64,000 nucleotides of DNA from Clonostachys chloroleuca (lineage: Eukaryota > Ascomycota > Sordariomycetes > Hypocreales > Bionectriaceae), in assembly GCA_037952775.1 (NCBI GenBank), contig JBANAY010000003.1, positions 23,250,001 to 23,314,000 of the forward strand, given 5' to 3'. Position 1 is the first letter of the stretch. Each line of letters opens with the position of its first letter. A program made the translations under genes and the position numbers. Below, piece by piece: positions 11,691 through 22,759 of this stretch. The notes beneath the pieces were generated by a model. That model made no database searches. It was not told the origin of the DNA and saw only the letters and a program-made list of their open reading frames with translations.

Positions 11691-12026
11691 AACAAGTCCC
11701 GTCAGCTTAACAACCGTCCGGGGGAGGGTAAAATTGCTGTGTCAACAGCCGACCACACACGTTCCGTCAGCTTCAACCGTCAGGAGGGGGTTAAAATCGC
11801 TGTGCTACCCTCATCCGACCCTTGGTTGTCGGTTTAACAATGCTACGCTCATTTGCCTAGGCCCCCAACAAGTCCTGTCAGCCTGACAGCCGCCCGGGGG
11901 GGTTAAAAATGCTATGCAGAGAGAGTAATTTCGGTTAATAATCATTTAGGGATTTACAACTGCTTCCTCATTCACATAAGTCCCATCAGGTTAACAACTG
12001 TTCGGGAGGGGCCAAAATTGCTATTC
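11691..12026. repeat. Four diverged copies of a GC-rich repeat ending in TTAAAATYGCTRTG
   Basis: Copies begin at about 11691, 11762, 11868 and 11977. Each has the order AAGTCC, a GTCAGSTTAAC-like block, a GGGGGAGGG run and then TAAAATTGCTRTG. Examples of the last part: GGGTAAAATTGCTGTG (11727), GGTTAAAATCGCTGTG (11789), GGTTAAAAATGCTATG (11901) and GGCCAAAATTGCTATT (12010). Spacing between copies is about 70-110 bases. The same 3' block occurs alone at 24148-24178 and, in inverse orientation, at 34381-34412 and 34761-34800, so the family is dispersed. Nature unknown; it may be a degenerated transposable element. Confidence 0.75.
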
Positions 12027-12135
12027 CCCCCATCGACACAAGTCCTAGTCTGCACAATATGGGACCATTTCATGTTCAATTGCACTGAGAAATCACAATC
12101 CCCAATGAGTACTCTAGCTACAACGTTTCTCATCC

Positions 12136-13588
12136 CTAAGTGTACCACGTAGCCTCGGGAGCCTCCCCAAGCAGGTAATATCTCCCCTGTTCTCGGTTCT
12201 TGTAAGAAACAGGGTCATGTAGAGTATGAGTTCGAACGTCTCTCCAGAACCTATCCAGGCCAACCTTGGCGGCCGTGGCCCTCGATCCAGTCGCCTCAAA
12301 GACACCGGCCGTGACCCGGAGGCTTGTGTCGGTGGCTACCACCTTGGTACTAGCAACCCACTCGGCAAACTCCCCGCGCTCTTCTGCGGTGAAATTTGCG
12401 CGGTTCTCTGGGTTGACGTACTTGGTGAAGAGGCGGCCGGCCTCGGAGTTGGCTCGGTCGGCCAAGGCGGTGGCAGCACGAAGGTGGGCGAAGAAGTTAC
12501 CATAGGTTTGCAGGATGTAGAATTCATCCTCGGCTTTGTCTTTGTTCTGCTAAAGAGTTAGACAGCTGATTCAACACCTCGGAATATAGCCAGAACTTAC
12601 ATCGCCACCATATGGCCAGGGTCGAGTATATTTGCGAGTATACTCCTTCGCAAATTCGAGGGCGCCCCAAGCAATGCCAATATAGAAGTTAGCAAAGGTA
12701 AGTTGAACGCTATCTTGAATATTAGCATATAGCCACAATCTCTAAAAGCTTATAAAACCCACAGTGGCAGGAATAGACTAGCAAGAGGCACGCCAAGAAT
12801 AGCAGGATCGGGCTTTTTGGTCTGAGGGTCCCATCCGAGAGCGTCGGACCATTCAACAGCCACGTTCTTAATCTCGACACCACCTGACTCGGTCAAACGC
12901 AGGCCAACATTGTCCCAGTTATGTTTGAACTGTATTCCGGCTTGATTCGTGGGTACTACCGCAAAAATGTGGTCACTGGTGTCGGCAACAACACCCTCGA
13001 GCACTGTTAGGTCTGATATGACACCACCAGTACTAAAGTTCTTAAATCCGTCAAAGATGAGCTTGTCACCTTCAGGTTTGATAGTCAGATCATTATCTCG
13101 TGGGTTAACAGCGCCGCCGACGAAGTAGTTGTTGCTGATGATTTCCTTCTGGACTCTTTCGGCTTGCTCCTTGGAGCCAAACACATCCGCGATGTGAGAC
13201 CAGACAAGGTGGTATCCAAGTAGCATACCAACCGACCTTGAGAGCATATTAATAAGTATGCGTTTCTAGGCTTAATTAGACAATCAACTTACCCATCTCC
13301 TTTGGCTACCTCGCGGACCAGTCGGTACCCAACGGCGCGAGACTGACCGCCCCCGCCATACTCAGCAGGACCAAGTGCCTTGAGCAAGCCCGAATGCTTC
13401 AATAGGGCCACTTCGGCCTTGGGCGATTTGTTCTCTTTTTCTCTGGCAGCAGCGTCAGGCTTCAAGGCGTCGGCAACGTCTTTCGCTCGCTGAATCCATT
13501 CCTCCTCATCCTTGGGCAGTGCCGACCATTTCGCTTCATACTCGGCATATACAGCGGGATCCGAACTCGCGAAGGATTCCGAAGCCAT
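12136..13588 (-). CDS. Acyl-CoA dehydrogenase / DszC-SfnB-like flavoprotein
   Basis: Predicted soluble flavoenzyme of the acyl-CoA dehydrogenase fold. Four exons, 13588-13293, 13236-12763, 12709-12601 and 12546-12136, join cleanly to 429 residues. The N-terminal helical part contains GLLKALGPAEYGGGG, followed by REVAKGDGSVGMLLGYH. The middle beta region has GFKNFSTGG and SDHIFAVVPT. The C-terminal helical part has LTFANFYIGIAWGALEFAKEY and ends with LDRFWRDVRTHTLHDPVSYK, a segment typical of the DszC/SfnB branch (FMN-dependent monooxygenases acting on sulfur or related compounds) rather than of beta-oxidation enzymes. Substrate cannot be told. No peroxisomal SKL tail is seen (ends WYT). Neighbours do not form an obvious pathway with it. 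Confidence 0.87.
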
Positions 13589-15740
13589 TTCGAGACGAAT
13601 GATAGTTGATATCTATAAATTGATTTTTCAATGTTCAAGTAGTGCAGAATCTGGACCTCTAGTAGCGAGGGAATGAATTTGCAGCACGATTGGAATATTA
13701 CCGGGCAGTGGTAGAGATATATATGGCCTCCCCACCGGTGACATTACGTTTTCGCAATAACTGATGCACATCTTATTACTTATCTCGACTTCTGCTCATC
13801 CTCGGTGAGTCGCTCAGACGGAAGCAATGGCATTGGATGTTGATGACGAGCTTGCCTGGAAATCGGGAGGGGCAAGCTAATGCGTCAGAGCCACCGGCAA
13901 GCACGCGATCGAGATCACCCCCTTTTGGAAATAGATTACGGAGTGATATGGCGTTTGCATTATGCGTTTCCGTATTCAATGCAAAAAACTTTTGGGGCGA
14001 TCAATTCGATGCAGGGGAATAAACATTTCCTGGCAGCGACTGGGTAAGAGCTTGGCCCAAGAACTATTAATGAATTTATGTGCATAAACACGAATGTCGG
14101 AAAACGGAATGGAGAAGGCAGGGCTCAAATAGGATAAAATTACTGTGCCTTTTCCCTGATCTTCAATAGAGAAAACACAAAGGGAACAAAGATCAGAAGA
14201 AGATTCCAGGGCTACAAGGTGCTAGCAGCTTTTAGAGCTCTCTAGGATATCCAAACCCCATTCAAGCTGGCCCATGGCTCTTCTGACGGCTTAGACTGGC
14301 AATCCAATAATTTCCCAGCTTCACCCAACTATAGTCTAAGCTCTAAAGAGGTGGCGTATTGCCAAGAGAGTTAGGTTGGGTTTATATTTGCGTATATGAG
14401 TGTGTAGAGGTGAAAGGGAGTGAATCAGACCCTAAAGGAAATAGTAAAATCAATCCAGGAAATTCATCATCGGGAAAAGGTAATGGAAATCCGCCGTGGG
14501 CTTATATCAATTGGAACAGTCACATAAATTATTTATTGGTAAAATGCGACAGTTCTGCCTAGATCGAAACGATCTTCCATCTTATTAATCCATGAGAGAT
14601 ATCAACGTGAGAACTCCCAGACATCAAATGCAGATTTGTAAGTGGAGATTATCTCCGTATCGGTCAACCTTGTCCACCTGCAACAAGAAGTTTACAAGAA
14701 CTATAATTCATCCCATCAGTCCACGAAATGGTACTGGTTCCAGAGGGAGTTTATCGAAACCTATGGGATCCCAGCTACTCCGAGTTCATTACAGGTACGA
14801 GAACTTGGAACAAACCTCCGGAAGCTCCCCCTGCAACTGATTCCCTGATCAAGCAATCATGGGGGACTTCCGTCACGCTTTCCGTCATTCCGAGACATTT
14901 AAAGACTGATGTCATGTATTGAGGCTATGAACGAGCAAGTGGCTCGATTAGAGCGGCCAAGATGAGTACAAATCAGTCCTAGCCGGATCTCCTGCCGAGA
15001 TTCCAGCCGAGATTCCAGCCGGTGTTAAGAAGAAAAAGGGGCATCTTAGCATGAATTATTATCTGTTTTTGCTGATATTGAAGCCAAAAGGAAGGTGAAG
15101 GAACTGAACTAAGACCTCACACCTTCTCGGCATGACGTTTGAGGAGATCCGAAAGACGAACACCCCGAGGTCGGCAGGATGTAAGACATGCCAGGACCGG
15201 GGGCACCATGTGACCAACGAACCTTGGTCGATCTCGTCGTTGCAATTGGCTGGGACAAGACGAGAACTGGGGCCTTCCGCATAGGCCAATCGAATTCCCC
15301 CGCGATGGTTCGAGAGAAAAATTGCCTTTTGGATCTCCATCATCTCCAAGTATTGTCGATGGCGTTTTTGGACTGGGGAAAAGACGATAGATAAGCCTTA
15401 ATATCTCATCGGCAGAGCTTTATGCTACCATCAATGGGTTGACTAGGATCAGACGTCTTCGCCGTTCTCGTAGATTCATTTCGCAAAGATGTATCAAGAA
15501 TTAATAATGGTGCAGTTCCCCCCGCAGCTGACGGGAAGGGAGGGGAACAGTCAGTTTTCCGGTCACGCAATGAATCAGTGCAGGGGTCTCACCTTTATTC
15601 TTCTGCGATTTTTCGTTCGGGATGCTCGTTACTTCCTCTGTCCTTCTTTCTGGTTGTAAGAGTGACAAGATTTGATTTGATTTGATAGTTCTTTTCTCGT
15701 ACGTCCTCTTGTGGTGCTACCAGATCTCACTGTTAAAAAA
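13589..15740. other. Long intergenic region
   Basis: Contains the acyl-CoA dehydrogenase promoter on the left and the MFS promoter on the right. Three overlapping plus-strand open frames at 14592-14922 have no recognised family. A short direct repeat GAGATTCCAGCC is present twice in tandem at about 14998-15020. No RNA gene recognised. Confidence 0.45.
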
Positions 15741-17545
15741 ATGGCACCCTCGCCCAAGCAGACGACAGAAAGGTCGCCACTCCTCGTAACTGTGACCGAA
15801 ACCGATGACCCCGAGCGCAATGCAAATGATGCCATTCAAGAGAGCCGTGAGAGCTGTCAGGGCGAAAAGAAGACCCCAAACATGCTAATCATCTTTCCCG
15901 CCATCACCATAGGTGTACGTGACGAAGCCTAACCACCACCGTCTGACAAATACATCCATCGCGGGGAGCTAATCCATCTCGGCAGATCTTCCTCGCCGCA
16001 GCAGACAGTACAATTGCCCTAGTCAGCTACGCGACCATCTCAAGCGAGCTCGATGCTCTGAATCTGGCATCATGGATCATGACCGCCTACGCCCTCACGC
16101 TCGCCTCAATCCAGCCGCTCTACGGCAAATTGTGTGACATATTCGGCCGAAAAGAGTGCCTCCTGGCCGCCTACGTGCTCTTCGCTCTCGGGTGCCTCGT
16201 CTGCGGCTTCGCACGCTCGATTGAAGAGCTGATTGCCGCCCGCGTGCTCCAAGCAGCGGGTGGTGCCGGTCTGGGTACCGTGGTCTCCATCCTGCTGACC
16301 GGCCTGGTGCCGCTTGAGGACCGCGGCGTCTGGCAGGCCGTCGTGAGTGTGGTGTACTCGCTCGGCGCGGGCCTGGGCGCCCCTCTCGGAGGTCTGCTGA
16401 CCGCGTCCGTGGGCTGGCGATGGGCATTTTTCGGGCAGGTTCCCCTCTGTGTGATTGCCATTGCAGTGATCAGCGTCTGCCTAGATGGCGACATTGGCCG
16501 CCCCGTGGACTCTGGGGAGAGGGGTGCCGAGGATATGCTGGCCAAGCTGAGAAGGGTTGACTTCCTCGGCTCTGTCAGCCTTATTATCATGATTGCGTCC
16601 TTCATGTTTGGGCTCGACAGAGGGAGCAATGTCTCGTGGGCCGTGCCGGAGACGTATGGATCGTTTCTCGTCTCGGGCCTCGCAGCTCTTTGGTTCTTCT
16701 ATGTTGAGATGCGTGTCGCTCGCGAGCCAATCCTGCCCATTGCGTCTACGTTTAGCGCCGAGCTCCTACCCATTTACTCGTCGGCCTTCCTTGTCTTCTT
16801 TGCCATTGTCGCCCTGGATTTCGTGCTGCCGCTGTACTACCAGGTCAAGGACCAGCTTGGCCCTCAGCAAGCGTCGCTCTACATGCTGCCGGCCATTGTG
16901 GGAGGCGTCGTGAGCTCCGTGCTGACTGGTTTTTGGATGAGGCACACAGGGCAGTATTACTGGGCGTTAATGCTCGTCTCAGTGCTGCAAATCACCGGAG
17001 GCATTTTTGCCTATCTTTGGTCTGGGCCAGCCGGCGAATCTACAACAGGTTTAATCATCTCTCAAGCTGTGGCCGAGTTTGGGATTGGGAACTCGGTCGT
17101 TTCTGGACTCATTGCTCTCAGTGAGTTGGGCATATCCCGGCCAAATCTGCATTACAAGACGGGAAACACCGCATCTAACACACTTCTAGTATCAAATGGC
17201 CCATCTACTAACATTGCCGTCATGACTGCCATGTACTTTGCCTTCCGGAACCTCGGGTCGGTTCTGGGCGTCTCAGTCGTGTCCACGGTCATCCAGCAAA
17301 CCCTCCGCGACATCTTGACCGTGGAGCTCCAAAAGTACGACAATCTCGACGTAGGTAAGATTGTGGACGAGGTGAGGAAGAGCCTCGAGTCGCTCCAGAC
17401 TCTAGATCCCGAGATTGCGGCTCTTGTCCGGCGCAGCTACGGGCAGGCAATGAATAAGGGATTTCTGTTGATACTTGTCGTTTCTGTTGCCGCTGCAATC
17501 CCGGCATTGAAAATACGGGGCGGGAAGAAGAGAAGAAGCCCTTGA
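15741..17545 (+). CDS. MFS transporter, DHA2-type drug/toxin exporter
   Basis: Plasma-membrane proton antiporter predicted to export small molecules. Exons 15741-15914, 15986-17120 and 17190-17545 give 554 residues. The ATG at 15741 (aaaaaaATGgca) was chosen over 15711. The first intron has a GTACGT donor. The second is 69 nt and would stay in frame if retained, but removing it restores the normal helix (IAL-ISNGPSTNIAVMTAMYF). MFS signature motifs are visible: PLYGKLCDIFGRKECLL after TM2, RVLQAAGGAGLGTVV in TM4 and the antiporter motif region SLGAGLGAPLGGLL in TM5. About 14 hydrophobic segments fit DHA2. The basic C-terminus ends GGKKRRSP. No partner cluster is evident; the nearest genes are a flavoenzyme and a wall protein. 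Confidence 0.92.
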
Positions 17546-19274
17546 TGAGGGAGAAGATGTCACTCCGACTGCCATGGATCAGTAGACTCGAGACCTGCAT
17601 ACTGTCGCAATTACTACACAAGATACTTTGTTGGTAGAGTTTATGTGGTGGGATCCACCTCAAGAGCGCGTTTGAGAACAATCAAAACATCTAGTCGTCA
17701 CTGGTCTCAATAGACCAGTGAGCCAACACACCTAAGTTACAGCATTAGGGATAAAATTAATTTAATATCCAGATATTTCAATAGGATGTTCTGTGATTGA
17801 CAGAATTATCTGAACTTGGGTAGAAGATTAGGATAAGGAAGTGATTATGCAGCTCTAGGGTAGGGAGTGGCAATGGTGTGAGACGCTCATCAGTGAGACA
17901 TTATTGTTGTAATCGTGCAGGTACTTTTGTGCCGGGTGCGACCATTCAACCATTTCAGTTCAGGCCCCAAACGCAAGACCAGTCAGAATCGACGATTAAT
18001 AATGTGATGACGCGCCTATTGTGAGTCTTAGTCGGTGAGAGATTTTATTGTTTGAATTTTTGCTGCTTGAATTTTCTTTTTCATTGAACGGTGAAGGGGG
18101 TGTGGAGCTGAGCCAGTGGCCATGGCGGTGCGTGTCTTGCGTGTGTGGCTTGCGAGACAGCGAGACGAGGCACTAAAACCACGCAGAAGGGAAAGGATGA
18201 GCGCATCCACAGAAGCAGGGCAGAGTAGAACAGCGCGAAACCGGCCGGCAGCAGCCAGAGCGACCGTGAATGGAGAGACAGAGCCAACAAAAAAAAAACA
18301 AAGTGCTTGGGGACTAAATTAGTGACCAGGAACGGCGCGGAAAGAGTCAGCCACGGATCGGCTGGGGGCCGGGACAAAGAGCGAAAATCTTTTTTGGCTC
18401 AGACGGCTTGTCCCTTTTGGTCGCTACTGGTACCTGTACCGGCGCACGGGTGCCCAGCATGTGACAGCGGGCAGCGTTGGCAGGCAGGCAGTACGTTCCG
18501 CTACGTACCCGCGACAATGCAGGAACAAACCTAAACAAGGGCCGCTGGGCGACGGGGAGCCGGTTGCTAAATTTAACAGGGTTAGCTCCTGCAAGCTCTT
18601 CCACGGCAGCCAACGGGCGAGCGCTGTTTGGTTAGTCAGCGGACCGGCGTGTCAGCCACTGTGTCGGCCCAGCGCCTGGCAGGGATCACTCACGAGTCAC
18701 AGTGACATTGTGCCTGGTTCAGGCACCGATGCAACGTGCTCCCTTGCAGCACCCACGGCAAGTACCTGTCCCAAGGCGGCCTGTCCCTCGACCCATGTCG
18801 TGTCGTGGCAGGCACGAGCAAGGCACAGGGAAGGCTCGCTCCTGCCAGTTCCCCGGTGGTAGCCCCATTATATAGCAGCCTCTGGCACCCCCGCAAACAT
18901 GAATCTGATCCTCGTTCCTCCATCAAGCCTTCGTTGATTGATTGCGACAAACGACACCGCGTGTCATCCTTTCCTTTCCAGCTCTCGCAAGCCTCGACTT
19001 TGTGGCAGGCCACTCTCTTTCTGCACCAAATCGGCTGCGCCAGATCCCGTCTTTCGACAATCTCTCCGTCACCACTCTTTCCAGAGCCCGACGACGCCCC
19101 GGCCGACACATTGGCCTCATCGCAATCAATCGCTTTCCTAAGCACACTCTTTGCTTCGCTTTGGCCCAAGTTTCCGACTCGGATCGCCAGATCAAACCAA
19201 TCCAGACTCTCGTCTAAACCGTCTTCCCATCACTCCTTCTTTGGGAATATCCACTCGAGACCAGCATCGCCAAC
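17546..19274. other. Long upstream region of the GPI-protein gene
   Basis: No gene found. Contains A- and T-runs (about 18290 and 18390), several CCTGGCAGG/GGCAG-rich strings, and a TATATAG at about 18869, some 400 bases before the next ATG, so a long 5' untranslated leader is possible. From 18940 to 19270 the plus strand is markedly pyrimidine-rich, as often seen in leaders of highly expressed fungal genes. Confidence 0.5.
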
Positions 19275-20453
19275 ATGCTTCCCTCGACTTCAATTGTTTC
19301 CATCCTTGCGCTTGCCGCTGGCGCGGTAGCCAAGGGTGTTTCCATCACTCCCCACGACAAGTACTCGTCCTCGGTCGGTGTTCTCGGCTGCAAGATCGAC
19401 ACCAACCGCGTCGCCTACTGGCCCGGATCCGTTGACTGCAACAACATCTGCGTCAAGCTCAGCTACGAGGGCCGCTCCGTCCACCTCCTGCGCATCGACC
19501 AGTCCGGCGGCGCCTACGACGTCAGCTACGACGCCTGGGTCTACCTCCAGTCCGGCAAGTCTGCCAAGTCGAACCCCCTCAATGGCGGCGGTGTTAACGT
19601 CGAGGTCGAGGAGGTCGATGCCTCCGAGTGCGCCAGCCTGATCAAGACCGAAGACCACAAGCTCCCCCTGAGCGCCTCCAACAGCATCAACTTCCTCACC
19701 AGCTGCCTCGCCCAGCCCAACAGCTGGGTCGCCAAGAACTACGCCCTCTACAACATCTGCGATGCCATCTGCACCCTGGGCTTCGACGAGTCGTGCAAGC
19801 TTGACCTGGATGTCAGCAACCAGCCCAGCTGCAAAAACACTCTTGGTCTCACCACCAAGCTCTCTCTCTCCAGCCCTGTTGTGGACATCCAGTACGGTAC
19901 CGGCAAGACAGTCCTCGCTGGGACGGGCGGCGATGGTACTGTTGTTGACATTCCCGACACCACCAACAACAGCCCTGCTTCGTCTTCATCTTCTACTTCT
20001 ACTTCTTCTTCCACCTCTACAAGCCAGGCCGCGCCCACCCGTGTTGCTGCGCCCACCACTGTCGTCGAGCAGAAGCCAACCACCACTGCCGGAGGTGTCT
20101 TCCACGAGGTTCCCAGCAGCGCTTCATCCGCTGAGGCTGCCACCACTGTCGCTGCTCCCGCCTCCAGCCAGTCTGCCCCTGCCTCATCGGCTGCAACAAG
20201 CTCGTCGGCTCAGGTTTCGTCCTCGGTGCCCTCGCTCACCGTTTCGTCGAGCGTGATCGCCCCCAGCTCTGGCTTGACCAACACCTCAACCCCCAGCACG
20301 ACATTGTCTTCTGTCACCGTCTCCACGCCGGCCAGCACTCCTTCTACGTCGTCCACCACTGCTCCAGTCAGTGCTGGACGCCGTGGAGTCGAGATGTCAC
20401 TGGTGGCCCTTGTGTCCAGTGTGGTTGCATGCTCGCTTGTGGGCCTTTTTTAG
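19275..20453 (+). CDS. GPI-anchored cell-surface protein with conserved cysteine-containing ectodomain
   Basis: Intronless, 392 residues. Residues 1-19 (MLPSTSIVSILALAAGAVAK) form a signal peptide. Residues 20 to about 215 are a globular domain with eight cysteines (VGVLGCKIDTNRVAYWPGSV, NNICVKLSYEGRSVHLLRID, SECASLI, SCLAQPN, YNICDAICTLGFDESCKL, PSCKN). The YEG..HLLRIDQSGGAYDVSYDAW portion is reminiscent of secreted fungal wall proteins with a double-psi beta-barrel-like fold, but I do not assign a family. Residues 225-370 are Ser/Thr-rich and probably O-mannosylated. The C-terminus (PVSAGRRGVEMSLVALVSSVVACSLVGLF) has a small-residue omega region and a hydrophobic tail, as for GPI attachment. 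Likely a wall or plasma-membrane surface protein. Strong codon bias suggests high expression. Confidence 0.87.
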   Translation: MLPSTSIVSILALAAGAVAKGVSITPHDKYSSSVGVLGCKIDTNRVAYWPGSVDCNNICVKLSYEGRSVHLLRIDQSGGAYDVSYDAWVYLQSGKSAKSNPLNGGGVNVEVEEVDASECASLIKTEDHKLPLSASNSINFLTSCLAQPNSWVAKNYALYNICDAICTLGFDESCKLDLDVSNQPSCKNTLGLTTKLSLSSPVVDIQYGTGKTVLAGTGGDGTVVDIPDTTNNSPASSSSSTSTSSSTSTSQAAPTRVAAPTTVVEQKPTTTAGGVFHEVPSSASSAEAATTVAAPASSQSAPASSAATSSSAQVSSSVPSLTVSSSVIAPSSGLTNTSTPSTTLSSVTVSTPASTPSTSSTTAPVSAGRRGVEMSLVALVSSVVACSLVGLF

Positions 20454-21645
20454 AGTAGACTCTTTCTTTTACCTTTGGTAGTCTACCAATTTTTTACGAC
20501 TGATGAAAAAGGGCTGGCTTTGTTTTTCACCGGATTAGTGCTCCATGTAGAGCCTTTTCTTCTTCTTTTTTACTTTTTCTTTTATTGTTTATATTTATCT
20601 TTGATACCAGGACAAAAGAATTTTTGGATTTGAATTGAATAGAATGGAAATTGATCTCAACAATCATTGTTTGTGTGCTTACTACTCAGTTGCCGTGACA
20701 GTGTGTGGCGACAGAGACGGACAGTGCGTGATTTCGCCCGTAGATTTTCTCTTCCGGCCCTTGTCAGCTGAAGTACCACGGGCCAATTCGCAATTTTGCG
20801 GCCTTTTCGCTGTTTGGGCTCTCGCTGCTGTGCCGTGTCAGCCTGCGCCCAGCCGCACGACGCAGCTACTCATCACTGCTATATTTGTGTCCCCGTTGTT
20901 GGCAGCGATGGATTTTGCTCACCTTGGGGGTTAGCCCATCCTACGGGACCAGAGTGGAATTCGTGAGTTACATGCCGACCTACAGCGGTTCCATCATGCA
21001 TCGTCTTTAACATGCTGCCCTGCCGTGCGGAGGATAGATAGCAGGGCAAAGGTCGATCCGGGGACGACAGGCCAGGATGGATGATTCAATCATACATCAT
21101 ACATGCAGCCAAGACAGTCGCATGAACTTCGCTGCCGTCGTGAATGCAGCTTGAATGCGCACAGAGGCCACTCGGGGGGTTTATGCGCCCGGCCTGTCTC
21201 ATGTTCTGCTGCGGTGTTGGTAGGACAGGGCGCTGCATGCCGGCCGCGGCCAACAGCGCTCCCTCCCTCTTTCCCCTCTTCTTCCCCCCCTGGCTGACAC
21301 AAATGAATTGTGCCAATGTGAAATGAGCGTTTACCGCTTGGGTAACGGAGCACTGTTTCGCTATGTTTACGTGGTTCGAGTCAAGGCACGGAGAGAGTGC
21401 TGTTGTGGGAGCGATCGTCCACTATAATTTCATTCGCCCAGGGAGGTGCACAGGCCTCTCTGGGTGTTTACAGGGGCTGGTTCCGGCAGCAGGGCACTGG
21501 GCCAACAGGGGAGTTTAGGCCTTGTTTCACAGTTTCACGTGCTGCCGATCTGCCAGCACTGCTGGTTCATCATGCATTGCCAGCTGTCAATTGACTATGG
21601 GATGGTTTCTGATCATATGGTCTCTGTCTAAGCTCGCCGCCCATC
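20454..21645. other. Intergenic between convergent genes
   Basis: 3' flanks of the GPI protein (plus) and the dioxygenase (minus). A T-rich run after the stop at 20460-20600 probably contains the 3' untranslated region. Overlapping short frames at 21086-21353 on both strands have no motif. Nothing else seen. Confidence 0.5.
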
Positions 21646-22759
21646 CTATCCCTCATAGAGGCTGGCGCTGCGCTGGTTGTTGTACTCCCAGGCTGTCACG
21701 TCTTCATACCGGCAGGGGTTAGCCTCCGTAACAAACTGCTTCAGCGGGAGCAGCGATACGTTCCTGTCTGCCTTGGCAAAGTAGGCCATGGAGTAGCGCT
21801 CGGGTATAATCTCATCGCTGTCCCTGTCCACACCTGGGGGGTACGTGACGCGGTGGCGGCCGGCCTTGATGGTGTCGTTGGTCAGGCGCTGGAGAGAGTC
21901 GCCGACAATTAGGATGAGGTCCGAAAGGTTGGACGACCCGACGTCTCGGAACGTGCCGGGCTCAGCCGGGTCCTCGACCTGCAGGCCGCTGACGGCGTCC
22001 TGGAAGATGAGGTGATGGTCCCAAAATCGGTGTGCTCGGCGCACCGCGTTGCTGTCCCGTCGCGCAGCTCCGAGGCGGGGATGGCCGGGTAGTGCAGCAG
22101 ACGGAACTCGTTCTCAACGCGGTCGTGGATGAAGTGGAGATGGGATTGGTCAATGCCGAGGGCGATGGCCAGGGCCGAGAGGATATGGCGCTGGGTCTCG
22201 CATAGCTTGTGGAAGAGGCCATCTATCTCGACCTGGAAGTTGGGGACATCTTCCTCGGGGACCTCGACATTTTCGACAAGGTCATCAATATCAGAACCAA
22301 AATCAATAGACTCCTGTTGGAGCCGGCAGCACAGTGTTAGCCCGCGATTTCCTTCTCCAGGACTGAGGTCAGGGAGGCCAACCTACCTTGATATCGCGCG
22401 TGTTTGCAGGTCCCAGACCCTTGTTGTAGCCACTGATGTTGCCAACATTTTCCTGGCCGACGTAGCTGTAGCCGCGGTTGGGAGTGGCCTGGGCAGGGTG
22501 CTTCACCTTCATCTTCACGTCGAGCGGTAGGTTGAAAAATCTACGTATCTAGAACCAGCCCATGTTAAAAACTGAAACTCGACGCGGTTGGATACCATAG
22601 CCTTACTTGGTCGAACTGCGGGCCGAGAACTGACTTGAAAACCCCATGACTCCGGATCTTGGCGAATCCGCGCTCCTTCAAGGAGCCGAGAAGCTCGGTG
22701 CAGAATCTTTTCTTTTCATCTTTGTTTCCGAAGTGGAACTTGTCCATGTTGAGGGCCAT
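21646..22759 (-). CDS. 2-oxoglutarate/Fe(II)-dependent dioxygenase (isopenicillin N synthase-like), frameshifted
   Basis: Cytosolic non-heme iron oxygenase family using 2-oxoglutarate and O2; substrate unknown. Exons 22759-22607, 22548-22387 and 22313-21646. Start taken at MALNMDKFHF because the upstream Met at 22858 lies in a TATAAAG-like promoter stretch. The N-terminal DIOX_N part holds GFAKIRSHGVFKSVLG. The core contains EHTDFGTIT (iron ligands His and Asp) and AGRHRVTYPPG with the second His, followed by RYSMAYF with the 2-oxoglutarate-binding Arg. Between DFGTIT and LIFQDAVSG one base is missing at about 22010-22012 (a GG where the frame needs GGG), which puts the C-terminal 125 residues in another frame. 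With that base the protein would be 327 residues, normal for the family. Either a young pseudogene or a sequencing error. Confidence 0.82.

Noticed and set aside
14592..14922. Three overlapping plus-strand frames that could be a transposon remnant
   Set aside because: No transposase or reverse-transcriptase motif could be found in any phase.
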